A stretch of 36,310 nucleotides of DNA from Clostridium sp. Cult3 (GTDB lineage: Bacteria; Bacillota; Clostridia; Tissierellales; Tepidimicrobiaceae): NCBI RefSeq assembly GCF_021655115.1, contig NZ_PPXY01000041.1, positions 1-36,310 of the forward strand, in the 5' to 3' direction. Under the pieces are notes generated by a model. The model saw nothing but the letters and a program-made list of their open reading frames with translations, was not told the origin of the DNA and ran no database searches. The position numbers and the translations under genes are program-made. Position 1 is the stretch's first letter, and every line of letters starts with the position of its first letter. Shown here in pieces: positions 16,991-24,812 of this stretch.

Positions 16991-17347
16991 GTGCCAGCAA
17001 AGACAAACAATGAATATGGATATATCAATATAGAAGATAGTGTCATTGCTACGATAGCAGGGCTTTCGGCTATGGAAAGCTATGGTATTGTGGGTATGGC
17101 TAGTAAAAGTGCAACTGATGGTTTTTTTCAATTGCTAAAATGGGAAAATTTGTCCAAGGGAATAAAGGTTTACACAAGAGATGATGAAGTAGAAGTAGAT
17201 TTACATGTAATATTAGAATATGGAGTGAGAATATCTGTAGTAGCAGAAAATATTATCGAAAAGGTAAAATTCAATATAGAAAATCTAACAGGTCTCAATG
17301 TAACTAAGGTAAATGTATATGTTCAAGGGATCAGAGTTGAAAAGTAG
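16991..17347 (+). CDS. Asp23/Gls24 family protein (YloU type)
   Basis: A 118-residue protein of the Asp23 (alkaline shock) family. It has the usual GYINIEDSVIATIAGLSAMESYGIVGM pattern split over residues about 10-36, then VEVDLHVILEYGVRI and a C-terminal VNVYVQGIRVE strand. Its partners and exact role are not known; staphylococcal Asp23 associates with the membrane, and the B. subtilis homologue YloU sits beside the FakA homologue YloV, as here. The start is GTG at 16991 after GGGAGG (16976-16981); no suitable ATG exists upstream. The next gene starts 18 bases downstream. Confidence 0.92.
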   Translation: MPAKTNNEYGYINIEDSVIATIAGLSAMESYGIVGMASKSATDGFFQLLKWENLSKGIKVYTRDDEVEVDLHVILEYGVRISVVAENIIEKVKFNIENLTGLNVTKVNVYVQGIRVEK

Positions 17348-17365
17348 TTTAAGGAGGTACTACAA

Positions 17366-18997
17366 TTGAAGGTTCAAAATATGGACGGCGTTATGCTAAA
17401 AAAAGCATTTATTGGTGCTACACAATTTTTAGAAACTAATAAAGAAGAAGTAAATGCCCTAAATGTATTTCCTGTACCTGATGGGGATACTGGTACTAAT
17501 ATGTCTTTAACTATGAAGTCTGCTGTCAAGCAGATACTAAATTTAGAAGAATATAGTGCTGGAAAGGTAGCTGTAGCAGCAAGCAATGGTTCTCTTATGG
17601 GTGCCAGAGGAAACTCTGGGGTTATACTATCCCAGCTTTTTAGAGGTTTTGCTACTGGGCTAAAGGATAAGAAGACTGTAAGCACCATAGATTTAGCAGA
17701 CGCGTTTAAATTGGCTTCAGACACTGCATATAAGGCAGTTATGAAACCAACAGAAGGCACTATACTTACTGTAGCAAGAGGTTGTGCAGAATATGCACTA
17801 GAGATTGCAGAGGATGAAAAGGATATAATAACTTTTATGAGAATGGTTATTGAACATGGGAATAATGTATTAGATAAAACCCCTGAAATGTTACCGGTGT
17901 TGAAGCAAGCTGGCGTGGTAGATGCTGGGGGAAAGGGACTAATGTGTGTATTAACTGGGGCTTACAATGCGGTTACCACTGGTGAGGAAATCAAATTGGA
18001 ATTTTTGGAACCGTCGGCAGTAGAAGATGTACATGTTTCCCGTGATATTGATACTGCAGATATTAAATATGGTTATTGTACTGAATTTATGATAAATACA
18101 TCCTATGATGACTATGAACGGTTTAGGGAAGAGATATCAGTATTTGGCGACTCCCTGATGGTCGTTGGTGGCGAAGGACTAATTAAGGTTCATGTACATA
18201 CCAATAATCCAGGGGATGTGCTAGAAAAAGCTTTGACTTTAGGAGAGTTAAACGATATTAAGATAGACAATATGAGATATCAACATAGCCATATAATTGC
18301 TAATGAAGAAACTAGTAATAAAAAGGCTAATGAACCTAATAAGAAATACAGCCTAATAACCGTTTCTATAGGCGAGGGCATAAATACTGTATTTAACGAG
18401 CTAAATGTAGATTACATTATTCCTGGCGTGCAAACTATGAATCCAAGTACTGAGGACTTGTTGAATGCCATAGAAGAAGTGGAAGGAGAAAATATAATCA
18501 TATTACCTAACAATGGAAATATAGTATTGGCGGCAGATCAGGCTAAGGAATTAAGCAATAAAAATGTATATGTTTTTCCAACTAAAACTATACCAGAAGG
18601 CATATCTGCCCTACTCTCTTTTAATCCTGAACTAGATGTAGAAGAGAATCTAGAAAATATGAGAGATGCTATCTCTTATGTAAAGACAGCACAAGTAACT
18701 TATGCAGTTCGAGATACTGAAATAAATGATACAAAAATAAAAAAAGATGATATTATTGGAATTACAGGGGATGAGATACTTTCCATTGGAAGTGACGTGG
18801 ATCAAGTAGCTTTTGAACTGTTAGAAAAAATAGTTGATGATGAATCATCATTGATCACCATTTTTTACGGTAATGGATTAGAAGAGGAAATGGCCTTGGA
18901 GTTATCGGAAAGAGTAGAAGAAATCTTTGAAGATTTTGATGTAGAGGTAGTGTTTGGTGGTCAACCACTATATTATTATATATTTTCAATAGAGTAA
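17366..18997 (+). CDS. fakA: FakA-like fatty acid kinase ATPase subunit (DhaL-DegV-like)
   Basis: The 543-residue protein has an N-terminal DhaL nucleotide-binding domain (about 1-200) with the Mg-ATP motif PDGDTGTNM at 38-46, SNGSLMGARGNSGVILSQLF and VDAGGKGLMCVL, then a middle domain and a DegV-like C-terminal domain. In S. aureus FakA works with lipid-binding FakB (DegV family) to phosphorylate exogenous fatty acids, giving acyl-phosphates for PlsX/PlsY. No fakB lies in this window, but plsX does at 28266. The start is TTG at 17366, 8 bases after AAGGAGG. The serine dehydratase genes that follow in B. subtilis are absent. Confidence 0.92.
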   Translation: MKVQNMDGVMLKKAFIGATQFLETNKEEVNALNVFPVPDGDTGTNMSLTMKSAVKQILNLEEYSAGKVAVAASNGSLMGARGNSGVILSQLFRGFATGLKDKKTVSTIDLADAFKLASDTAYKAVMKPTEGTILTVARGCAEYALEIAEDEKDIITFMRMVIEHGNNVLDKTPEMLPVLKQAGVVDAGGKGLMCVLTGAYNAVTTGEEIKLEFLEPSAVEDVHVSRDIDTADIKYGYCTEFMINTSYDDYERFREEISVFGDSLMVVGGEGLIKVHVHTNNPGDVLEKALTLGELNDIKIDNMRYQHSHIIANEETSNKKANEPNKKYSLITVSIGEGINTVFNELNVDYIIPGVQTMNPSTEDLLNAIEEVEGENIIILPNNGNIVLAADQAKELSNKNVYVFPTKTIPEGISALLSFNPELDVEENLENMRDAISYVKTAQVTYAVRDTEINDTKIKKDDIIGITGDEILSIGSDVDQVAFELLEKIVDDESSLITIFYGNGLEEEMALELSERVEEIFEDFDVEVVFGGQPLYYYIFSIE

Positions 18998-19000
18998 GAG

Positions 19001-19028
19001 ATTCCCTACCAAATGGTAGGGAATTTTA
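19001..19028 (+). terminator. Hairpin terminator after fakA
   Basis: ATTCCCTACC (19001-19010) pairs perfectly with GGTAGGGAAT (19015-19024) around AAAT, followed by TTTATAT. It separates fakA from recG. Confidence 0.78.
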
Positions 19029-19070
19029 TATGAAAGATAGTAAAAGTCATAGACTTAGGAGGTATATTAC

Positions 19071-21113
19071 ATGTCTATTCAATATATAAAAGGAGTTGGC
19101 CCTAAAAGAGCAGCTAAATTGAAAAAATTAAATATCTATTCAATAGAGGATTTACTATATTTTATCCCTAGAGAATATGAGGATAGGGCTAATTTTAAAC
19201 TTATCTCCCAATGTAAGGAAGGAGAAAAGGTGAGTTTAAGGGTTAGAGTCTGTGGATATCCTTCTAAGTTACGACCTAGAAAAAATTTGTCAATATTAAA
19301 AATTCCTGTGAAGGATGAAACGGGCATGGCTAATTTGGTATGGTTTAATCAAGATTATATAACAAGGCAACTATCCATGGGAGATAATATAACAGTATAT
19401 GGTAAGGTAAATAAATTTGGTAGCGAAACACAGATAGTAAATCCAGTATTTGAGAAGGGTAATCAAAACAAAGTAGGTACTATAGTGCCAATATATCCTT
19501 TGACAGAAAACTTGACTAACAACGAAATGATAAAGATAATGAACAATGCTCTAAAGGATTATGGAGATAGATTACCAGAAATACTTCCTTATTATATAAG
19601 GGAGGAGCTAAATCTAATGCCTATTGGAGAAGCTATTAAAAACATTCATCTTCCTAAGGATAAAGATAGTTATATAGAAGCTAGACGTCGGCTGGTATTC
19701 GAGGAATTGTTAATTTTACAATTAGGCTTGTTATTAATAAAGAACAGAACCAAAGAAATAAATAGAGGCATACAGTTTTCACCAACAGATGCTGTATATG
19801 ATTTTATAGACAAATTGCCTTTTAAGCTTACATCAGCCCAGGAAAGGGTATTTGGGGAAATAGAAAGGGATATGGAAAAAAAGGAACAAATGAATAGATT
19901 GGTTCAAGGGGATGTAGGATCTGGAAAGACTATAGTTGCTGTATTAGCAATGTTTAAGGCTTGGAAGTCTGGCTATCAGTCGGTGTTGATGGCCCCTACC
20001 GAGATATTGGCTCAGCAACATTATGAATCCATTTCCAGCATGTTTTCTATCTATAATATAAATTGTGAACTTTTAATCGGCTCTCTGTCATCTAAAAAAA
20101 AGGAGCAAGTTCTTGTGGATTTAAAAGAGGGAAATATTCATGTATTGATAGGTACCCATGCAATAATCCAGGAAAATGTTGAGTTTAGCAAACTAGGCTT
20201 AGCCATTACTGATGAACAGCACAGATTCGGTGTGAAACAACGGGCCATATTAAATCAAAAGGGAGATAGCCCAGATATTTTAGTAATGACTGCTACTCCA
20301 ATACCCAGAACATTGGCTTTGATACTATATGGGGATTTAGATATATCTATTATAGATGAAATGCCACCAGGAAGAAAGCCAGTTGAAACTTACGCTGTAG
20401 GAATTTCTATGACGGATAGAGTTAATAACTTTGTCAAGAAGCAAATTTTAGAAGGAAGGCAAGCTTATATAGTCTGCCCATTGATTGAAGAAAGTGATAC
20501 TCTAAATGTAAAGGCAGCGGAAGAACTGTATATATCCTTTAAAGATAATATTTATAGAGACTTTAATGTAGGATTACTTCATGGCAAGATGAGACCTCAA
20601 GAAAAGGACCTTATCATGGAAAAATTTAAAAACAAAGATATAGATATATTGATTTCAACTACTGTTATCGAAGTAGGTGTAAATGTACCAAATGCCAATA
20701 TAATGGTAATATATAATGCAGAAAGATTTGGTTTAGCTCAATTACATCAGTTGAGAGGAAGGGTTGGTAGAGGTGAGTATCAGTCCTATTGTATATTAAT
20801 TAATGGAAGTAATAGCAAGATATCTAGAGAACGGATGAGGATATTGCAAAAATCAAGTGATGGATTTTATATATCTGAAAAGGATCTAGAATTAAGAGGA
20901 CCTGGTGAATTTTTTGGAACTAAGCAGCATGGACTTCCAGATCTTAAAATTGCAAATTTATTTACAGATATGAATGTATTAAAATTGGCTCAAAAGAAAG
21001 CCGATGAAATACTGGATATAGATTATCTGTTATTGAAAGAAGTACATTTTCCTCTAAGACAAAAGATTATTCATACGTTTGGAGATAGGATAGATGAATT
21101 AATTTTTAATTAA
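19071..21113 (+). CDS. recG: ATP-dependent DNA helicase RecG
   Basis: RecG reverses stalled forks and processes branched DNA. The N-terminal wedge domain begins with IKGVGPKRAAKLKKL and FIPREYEDR. Helicase domain 1 has Walker A GDVGSGKT at 280-287 and DEQHRFGVKQR from 381; ATPIPRTLAL follows. Domain 2 has HQLRGRVGRGEYQSYC and the C-terminal TRG-like part ends the protein. The 680-residue length is normal. AGGAGG at 19057-19062 precedes the ATG. recG after yloV matches the Firmicute order; the downstream rsmD has its own likely promoter. Confidence 0.97.
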   Translation: MSIQYIKGVGPKRAAKLKKLNIYSIEDLLYFIPREYEDRANFKLISQCKEGEKVSLRVRVCGYPSKLRPRKNLSILKIPVKDETGMANLVWFNQDYITRQLSMGDNITVYGKVNKFGSETQIVNPVFEKGNQNKVGTIVPIYPLTENLTNNEMIKIMNNALKDYGDRLPEILPYYIREELNLMPIGEAIKNIHLPKDKDSYIEARRRLVFEELLILQLGLLLIKNRTKEINRGIQFSPTDAVYDFIDKLPFKLTSAQERVFGEIERDMEKKEQMNRLVQGDVGSGKTIVAVLAMFKAWKSGYQSVLMAPTEILAQQHYESISSMFSIYNINCELLIGSLSSKKKEQVLVDLKEGNIHVLIGTHAIIQENVEFSKLGLAITDEQHRFGVKQRAILNQKGDSPDILVMTATPIPRTLALILYGDLDISIIDEMPPGRKPVETYAVGISMTDRVNNFVKKQILEGRQAYIVCPLIEESDTLNVKAAEELYISFKDNIYRDFNVGLLHGKMRPQEKDLIMEKFKNKDIDILISTTVIEVGVNVPNANIMVIYNAERFGLAQLHQLRGRVGRGEYQSYCILINGSNSKISRERMRILQKSSDGFYISEKDLELRGPGEFFGTKQHGLPDLKIANLFTDMNVLKLAQKKADEILDIDYLLLKEVHFPLRQKIIHTFGDRIDELIFN

Positions 21114-21135
21114 TACTCTTAAAATTCCTAAAATA

Positions 21136-21144
21136 TGATAAAAT
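21136..21144 (+). promoter_or_regulatory. Extended -10 promoter before rsmD
   Basis: TGATAAAAT at 21136-21144 reads as a TGn-extended -10 in the 57-base gap between recG and rsmD. No convincing -35 is visible. Confidence 0.45.
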
Positions 21145-21170
21145 ATATTTCATAAAGGTGAGGTGATTTG

Positions 21171-21725
21171 TTGAGAGTCATATCGGGAAGTAAAAAAGGT
21201 TACAGATTGAAAGCTCCAAAGGGGAAAGATACTAGACCTACGGAAGATAGAATCAAAGAATCTTTATTTAATATATTGAGACAAATAGATGAAGAGAGTA
21301 TTGTTTTGGACCTATATGCTGGTTCTGGTTCCATAGGTATTGAATTTTTAAGTAGGGGAGCTAAGAAAGCATATTTTGTAGATAAATCCTACTCAAGTAT
21401 AAAGGCTATAAGGGAAAATTTATCTCATACTGATCTGATGGGTAAAGCTGAGATAATTAAAAAAGATGCATTGAAGGCCATAGAACAAATAAGTAGTCAA
21501 AAGGTGCAATTTGACTACATATTCATCGATCCGCCTTATGGACAGAATTTAATCATTAAAACCCTTCAAAAAATTTTGAGAGAAGATATTCTAAAAGAGA
21601 AGGGTATTATTATAGTAGAACATGAAAAGGAACTGACACTTGAAGATAGAATATTTGAGTTTTCTAAATCGGATTGCAGGAATTATGGTAGCAAACTCTT
21701 AACCTTTTACATAATTAATTGCTAA
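21171..21725 (+). CDS. rsmD: 16S rRNA (guanine-966-N2)-methyltransferase
   Basis: RsmD methylates G966 of 16S rRNA. The 184-residue product has the family start [33 protein letters not shown], the SAM motif [20 protein letters not shown] (46-65), Asp71 binding the SAM ribose, and the catalytic DPPY at 120-123. I set the start at TTG 21171, which gives the usual MRVISG; the preceding TTG at 21168 is also possible. Both follow AAGGTGAGGTGA. The rsmD-coaD pair (ylbH-ylbI in B. subtilis) is conserved, and the rsmD stop overlaps the coaD ribosome site. Confidence 0.95.
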   Translation: MRVISGSKKGYRLKAPKGKDTRPTEDRIKESLFNILRQIDEESIVLDLYAGSGSIGIEFLSRGAKKAYFVDKSYSSIKAIRENLSHTDLMGKAEIIKKDALKAIEQISSQKVQFDYIFIDPPYGQNLIIKTLQKILREDILKEKGIIIVEHEKELTLEDRIFEFSKSDCRNYGSKLLTFYIINC

Positions 21726-21736
21726 GGAGGAAGAAG

Positions 21737-22225
21737 ATGATGATAGTAATATATCCAGGAAGTTTTGATCCTGTAACCTACGGGCATTTAGATATTATTG
21801 ATAGATGCTCTAAAAAATTTGACAAGGTGGTAGTTTCAGTATTAAATAATAAATCTAAGAAAAACATGTTTACCATAGAGGAAAGAGTAGAATTACTGGA
21901 GAAGGTTTTAGCAAAGTATGATAATGTGGAAGTGGATACTTTTTCTGGATTATTAGTAGATTATGCTAGAGAAAAAGGCTGTACTACTATGGTTAGGGGT
22001 TTGAGAGCTGTATCAGATTTTGAGTATGAAATGCAGATGGCTTTAGTAAATAAAAAACTTGAACCCGATATTGAAACTTTTTTTATGGTATCAAGAGGTA
22101 AGTATGCTTATTTAAGTTCAAGTATTGTTAAAGAAGTTGCAATGTTTGGAGGAGATGTTTCTTGTTTTGTACCTCATATTGTAGAAGTGGCGCTAAAAGA
22201 GAAGATAAAAGGAGGTAATCGATAA
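21737..22225 (+). CDS. coaD: Phosphopantetheine adenylyltransferase
   Basis: Transfers AMP from ATP to 4'-phosphopantetheine, the penultimate step of CoA synthesis. The 162-residue protein has the nucleotidyltransferase motif TYGH at 14-17 in [32 protein letters not shown] and the second motif YLSSSIVKE at 125-133. The ATG at 21737 follows AGGAGG (21725-21730) by 6 bases; the next ATG codon at 21740 is an alternative. coaBC at 2235 supplies its substrate pathway. Confidence 0.97.
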   Translation: MMIVIYPGSFDPVTYGHLDIIDRCSKKFDKVVVSVLNNKSKKNMFTIEERVELLEKVLAKYDNVEVDTFSGLLVDYAREKGCTTMVRGLRAVSDFEYEMQMALVNKKLEPDIETFFMVSRGKYAYLSSSIVKEVAMFGGDVSCFVPHIVEVALKEKIKGGNR

Positions 22226-22226
22226 T

Positions 22227-22673
22227 ATGGATATTTTAAAACTAATAGAGGAAATAGAAGATATAATTGAGAGTGGATCATCAGTACCTTTTTCATCTAA
22301 AGTGATGGTAGATGCAGATGAGATATACGATATAATTAGTGAAATAAGAATAAAGCTGCCTGATGAAATAAAGCAAGCCAATTGGATTAAAGAGGAAAGA
22401 CAGAGGATATTGGCTGAGGCCCAAAAAGAGGCAGATACCATTATAAATGAAGCTGAATTGAGATTGGAAGAACTAATTGAACAAGATGAGATAACTAAGA
22501 AGGCAAAGGAATTAGCTGAAAAAATTACTACCAAAGCTCAAAATAATGCTAAGGAAATCCGCCTTGGAGCATTGGAGTATGCTGATAATATTTTAGCAGA
22601 TACCCAGGAGGAATTAAAAAATTTAATAGATATATTAAATGAAAATAGGCAGGAACTAAGAGGCGGTAAATAG
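22227..22673 (+). CDS. Coiled-coil protein of unknown function
   Basis: The 148-residue product is highly charged, with no membrane segment and no catalytic motif that I can see. After an N-terminal MDILKLIEEIEDIIES helix and a short Ser/Pro-containing link, residues about 50-148 form a long helix rich in Glu, Lys and Ala, resembling the stalk of F-type ATPase b subunits or DivIVA-like coiled coils; annotation as ATPase would rest on that resemblance only. It starts one base after the coaD stop, with GGAGG at 22211-22215, so it is co-expressed with coaD. Similar genes occur beside coaD in Clostridia. Its stop codon abuts the convergent ylbJ stop codon with no gap. Confidence 0.8.
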   Translation: MDILKLIEEIEDIIESGSSVPFSSKVMVDADEIYDIISEIRIKLPDEIKQANWIKEERQRILAEAQKEADTIINEAELRLEELIEQDEITKKAKELAEKITTKAQNNAKEIRLGALEYADNILADTQEELKNLIDILNENRQELRGGK

Positions 22674-23867
22674 CTACTCTGATGAGGTGAAGCATTCAAT
22701 CAATAGCATTATTAAAGATGATATTAGCAAATAAATTGTCATCAATATTGCAAGTTTAAAGGAATTGATAAGTAAATAGGGCCATTCTAAAGCATATATG
22801 GGATCGATTGGATAGGGATATGGATAAAATGATGGGCTTATTAAGTTTTTATATTTTAATGTATACAAAGTATAGGTATAGATAGAGGATAAACAACCAT
22901 GAAGAAATTTAGCAAACAAATATAGCTTACCGTTTATATCGGTATTGCTTATGAAACTTAAGGCTTGACTATGGACAGAAAAACCGCTCCACCCGATTAA
23001 AAAATTGACCATTACTATCTTATATATTAGCGCTATATTTATTGCTGAAATCTTTTTACAACCGGTTGTCAACTCCAGTACACCTGCAATAAAGGCTTTC
23101 AGCACTTCTATATCCGTTTTAAATGGCAATAATCTTTGTATTATATCCACTAATAGATTGAAAATATTAGAGGCAAAAAGAAGCTCTACTAATACGGCAT
23201 ATAGAATCATAAATCCACCAATTAATGTTATAGTATTTATACTTACTTTTACACTATCTGATATAATTTTGCCTATAGGATGTTTGGGCTTAAAATTTAT
23301 AAGTGCGATAGGCCTATTGTTTCTAGTTCTACCACATTGTAATACTTTTTTGTTACGGCTTTTATAAAATCTTAAAAGTAGCCCTAAAGTTAATGCTCCT
23401 AAGTAATGAGGATATAATATTAATGGTGCTATTGAGGGATCATTAAACATACCTATGGAGACAGCACCAATCATAAATAATGGTCCAGATGTGCTGGAAA
23501 AGCATACCATTCTTTCGGCTTCTGTTTTAGAGATGGCATTACTTGATCTTAAACTAGAAACTATCCTTACGCCTGTAGGATATCCTGAGATGATGCTCAT
23601 AGAGAAGGGGAAAGCGCCAACTCCTGAAATATTAAATATTGGTTTCATTAAAGGTTCCAATAGTTGTCCTACGAAATTTACAAAGCCAACACCAATCAGA
23701 AGCTCGGAAATAATAAAAAATGGTAATAAGGATGGGATAACTATATTGAACCAGGTCAATAGACCATCATGAGCACTGTCTAGTGCCAGCTTTGGGTTTA
23801 TTACAATACCTATTAAAATACAGATTAGAATAATTATGAATACTATATTGATAAGAGAATTTTTCAT
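22674..23867 (-). CDS. ylbJ: Sporulation integral membrane protein YlbJ
   Basis: A 397-residue membrane protein with about eight hydrophobic segments and two Gate-type repeats. The conserved YlbJ region is FPFSMSIISGYPTGVRIV, then ISKTEAERM and SSTSGPLFMIGAVSIG. In B. subtilis ylbJ is switched on in the mother cell by SigE and is needed for spore cortex formation. Here a SigE-like promoter lies upstream on the minus strand (23959-23932). The start at 23867 follows a weak AGGGGG site. The gene converges on the coaD operon with no intergenic base, so its transcript would run antisense to that operon unless stopped. It marks the organism as a likely spore former. Confidence 0.92.
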   Translation of the reverse strand: MKNSLINIVFIIILICILIGIVINPKLALDSAHDGLLTWFNIVIPSLLPFFIISELLIGVGFVNFVGQLLEPLMKPIFNISGVGAFPFSMSIISGYPTGVRIVSSLRSSNAISKTEAERMVCFSSTSGPLFMIGAVSIGMFNDPSIAPLILYPHYLGALTLGLLLRFYKSRNKKVLQCGRTRNNRPIALINFKPKHPIGKIISDSVKVSINTITLIGGFMILYAVLVELLFASNIFNLLVDIIQRLLPFKTDIEVLKAFIAGVLELTTGCKKISAINIALIYKIVMVNFLIGWSGFSVHSQALSFISNTDINGKLYLFAKFLHGCLSSIYTYTLYTLKYKNLISPSFYPYPYPIDPIYALEWPYLLINSFKLAILMTIYLLISSLIMLLIECFTSSE

Positions 23868-23889
23868 ATTTGCAGCCCCCTATTCTATC

Positions 23890-23920
23890 CTAAATAGATA
23901 TATCCTATATATCTATTTAG
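23890..23920. repeat. 14-bp perfect inverted repeat upstream of ylbJ
   Basis: Positions 23890-23903 and 23907-23920 are exact reverse complements (arm CTAAATAGATATAT) around CCT. The repeat lies between the SigE-like ylbJ promoter and the ylbJ start. It could be a protein operator or a hairpin at the very 5' end of the ylbJ mRNA. Confidence 0.8.
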
Positions 23921-23931
23921 ACCTTTATTAA

Positions 23932-23959
23932 ATTATATTTTTCCATATTGTAAATATGA
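23932..23959 (-). promoter_or_regulatory. ylbJ: SigE-like promoter for ylbJ
   Basis: On the minus strand TCATATT (23959-23953), 13 bases, then AATATAAT (23939-23932). The -35 fits the SigE consensus (K-M-ATATT) and the -10 matches CATACAAT at 6 of 8 bases, with the right spacing. SigE control of ylbJ is known in B. subtilis. A plus-strand TATGAT at 23955-23960, a possible -10 for the patatin gene, overlaps it. Confidence 0.6.
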
Positions 23960-23983
23960 TAAAAGAGTATGGGAGGTGTTTTC

Positions 23984-24769
23984 ATGGAAGGAAGACCAAA
24001 AATAGGTTTAGCCCTTGGTTCTGGTGCTGCAAGAGGGCTAGCCCATATAGGAGTACTCAAAGCATTTGAAGAGTTAAAAATAGAAGTAGATATGATTTCT
24101 GGTAGTAGTGCTGGAGCTCTTATTGGAGGGCTTTATTGTACAGGAATACCACCTAATATGATTAAGAATTTGGCAATTCAAATAGATAAAAGGATGTGGA
24201 CTGATTTTACAGTGCCACGGAAAGGGATAATAAAAGGCGATAGGATTCAAGAAATACTAAAGCTTATTACTGCTGATAGAAGTATAGAAGATTTGGATAG
24301 GGAATTAGTAATAGTAGCTACGGACTTAAAAACAGGGGAGGAAGTAATATTTACAGAAGGGCCTTTGCATACGGCTATAAGGGCAAGTATATCTGTTCCC
24401 GGTGTATTTGAGCCTGTAGAATACAAAGATAGGGTACTAGTAGATGGTGGAGTTGTAGATCGAGTACCTATTTCTGTTTTAAAAAACATGGGTGCAGATA
24501 TAGTTATAGCTGTAGATGTGGGTTTTAGTAAATATCAAAGTAAAGTAATACATATGTTTGAAATAGTATTACAATCCATCGATATTATGGCTAAGCAAAT
24601 TATGGAGCCAGATTTAAAATTGGCAGATTTGATCATTAGGCTACCTTTAAACCATATTGAATCCTCAAATTTTGAATTGGTAGAGGAGTGTGCTCTTATA
24701 GGATATGAGTCTACCATGGAAAATAAAGATAAAATTCTCCATATACTAGATAATCATAGCTTAATATGA
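23984..24769 (+). CDS. Patatin-like phospholipase/esterase (RssA/YlbK family)
   Basis: A 261-residue patatin-family serine hydrolase. The oxyanion-hole loop is GLALGSGAARG at 8-18, the nucleophile Ser42 lies in GSSAG at 40-44, and Asp154 of the dyad is in DGGVVDRVP. No signal peptide is evident, so it is probably cytoplasmic or membrane-associated; substrates are unknown. In B. subtilis ylbK sits next to ylbJ, as here, but in the same direction. The ATG at 23984 is 7 bases after GGGAGG (23971-23976); an ATG at 23969 overlaps that site. A 42-base palindrome ends the gene. Confidence 0.93.
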   Translation: MEGRPKIGLALGSGAARGLAHIGVLKAFEELKIEVDMISGSSAGALIGGLYCTGIPPNMIKNLAIQIDKRMWTDFTVPRKGIIKGDRIQEILKLITADRSIEDLDRELVIVATDLKTGEEVIFTEGPLHTAIRASISVPGVFEPVEYKDRVLVDGGVVDRVPISVLKNMGADIVIAVDVGFSKYQSKVIHMFEIVLQSIDIMAKQIMEPDLKLADLIIRLPLNHIESSNFELVEECALIGYESTMENKDKILHILDNHSLI

Positions 24770-24770
24770 G

Positions 24771-24812
24771 ATATTATGAAAAAATAGCAATATTGCTATT
24801 TTTTCATAATAT
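24771..24812. terminator. 42-base perfect palindrome, bidirectional terminator
   Basis: The whole of 24771-24812 is self-complementary (20-bp stem around the central TA), with an A6/T6 block in the arms, so each strand gives a hairpin with a U-run built into it. It begins two bases after the patatin stop codon and contains the last codons and stop (24796-24798) of the convergent tmcAL gene. Confidence 0.9.

Noticed and set aside
23005-23367. Plus-strand open frames opposite ylbJ (also 23455-23772)
   Set aside because: They lack ribosome sites and family features, while the minus-strand frame is a full-length YlbJ.
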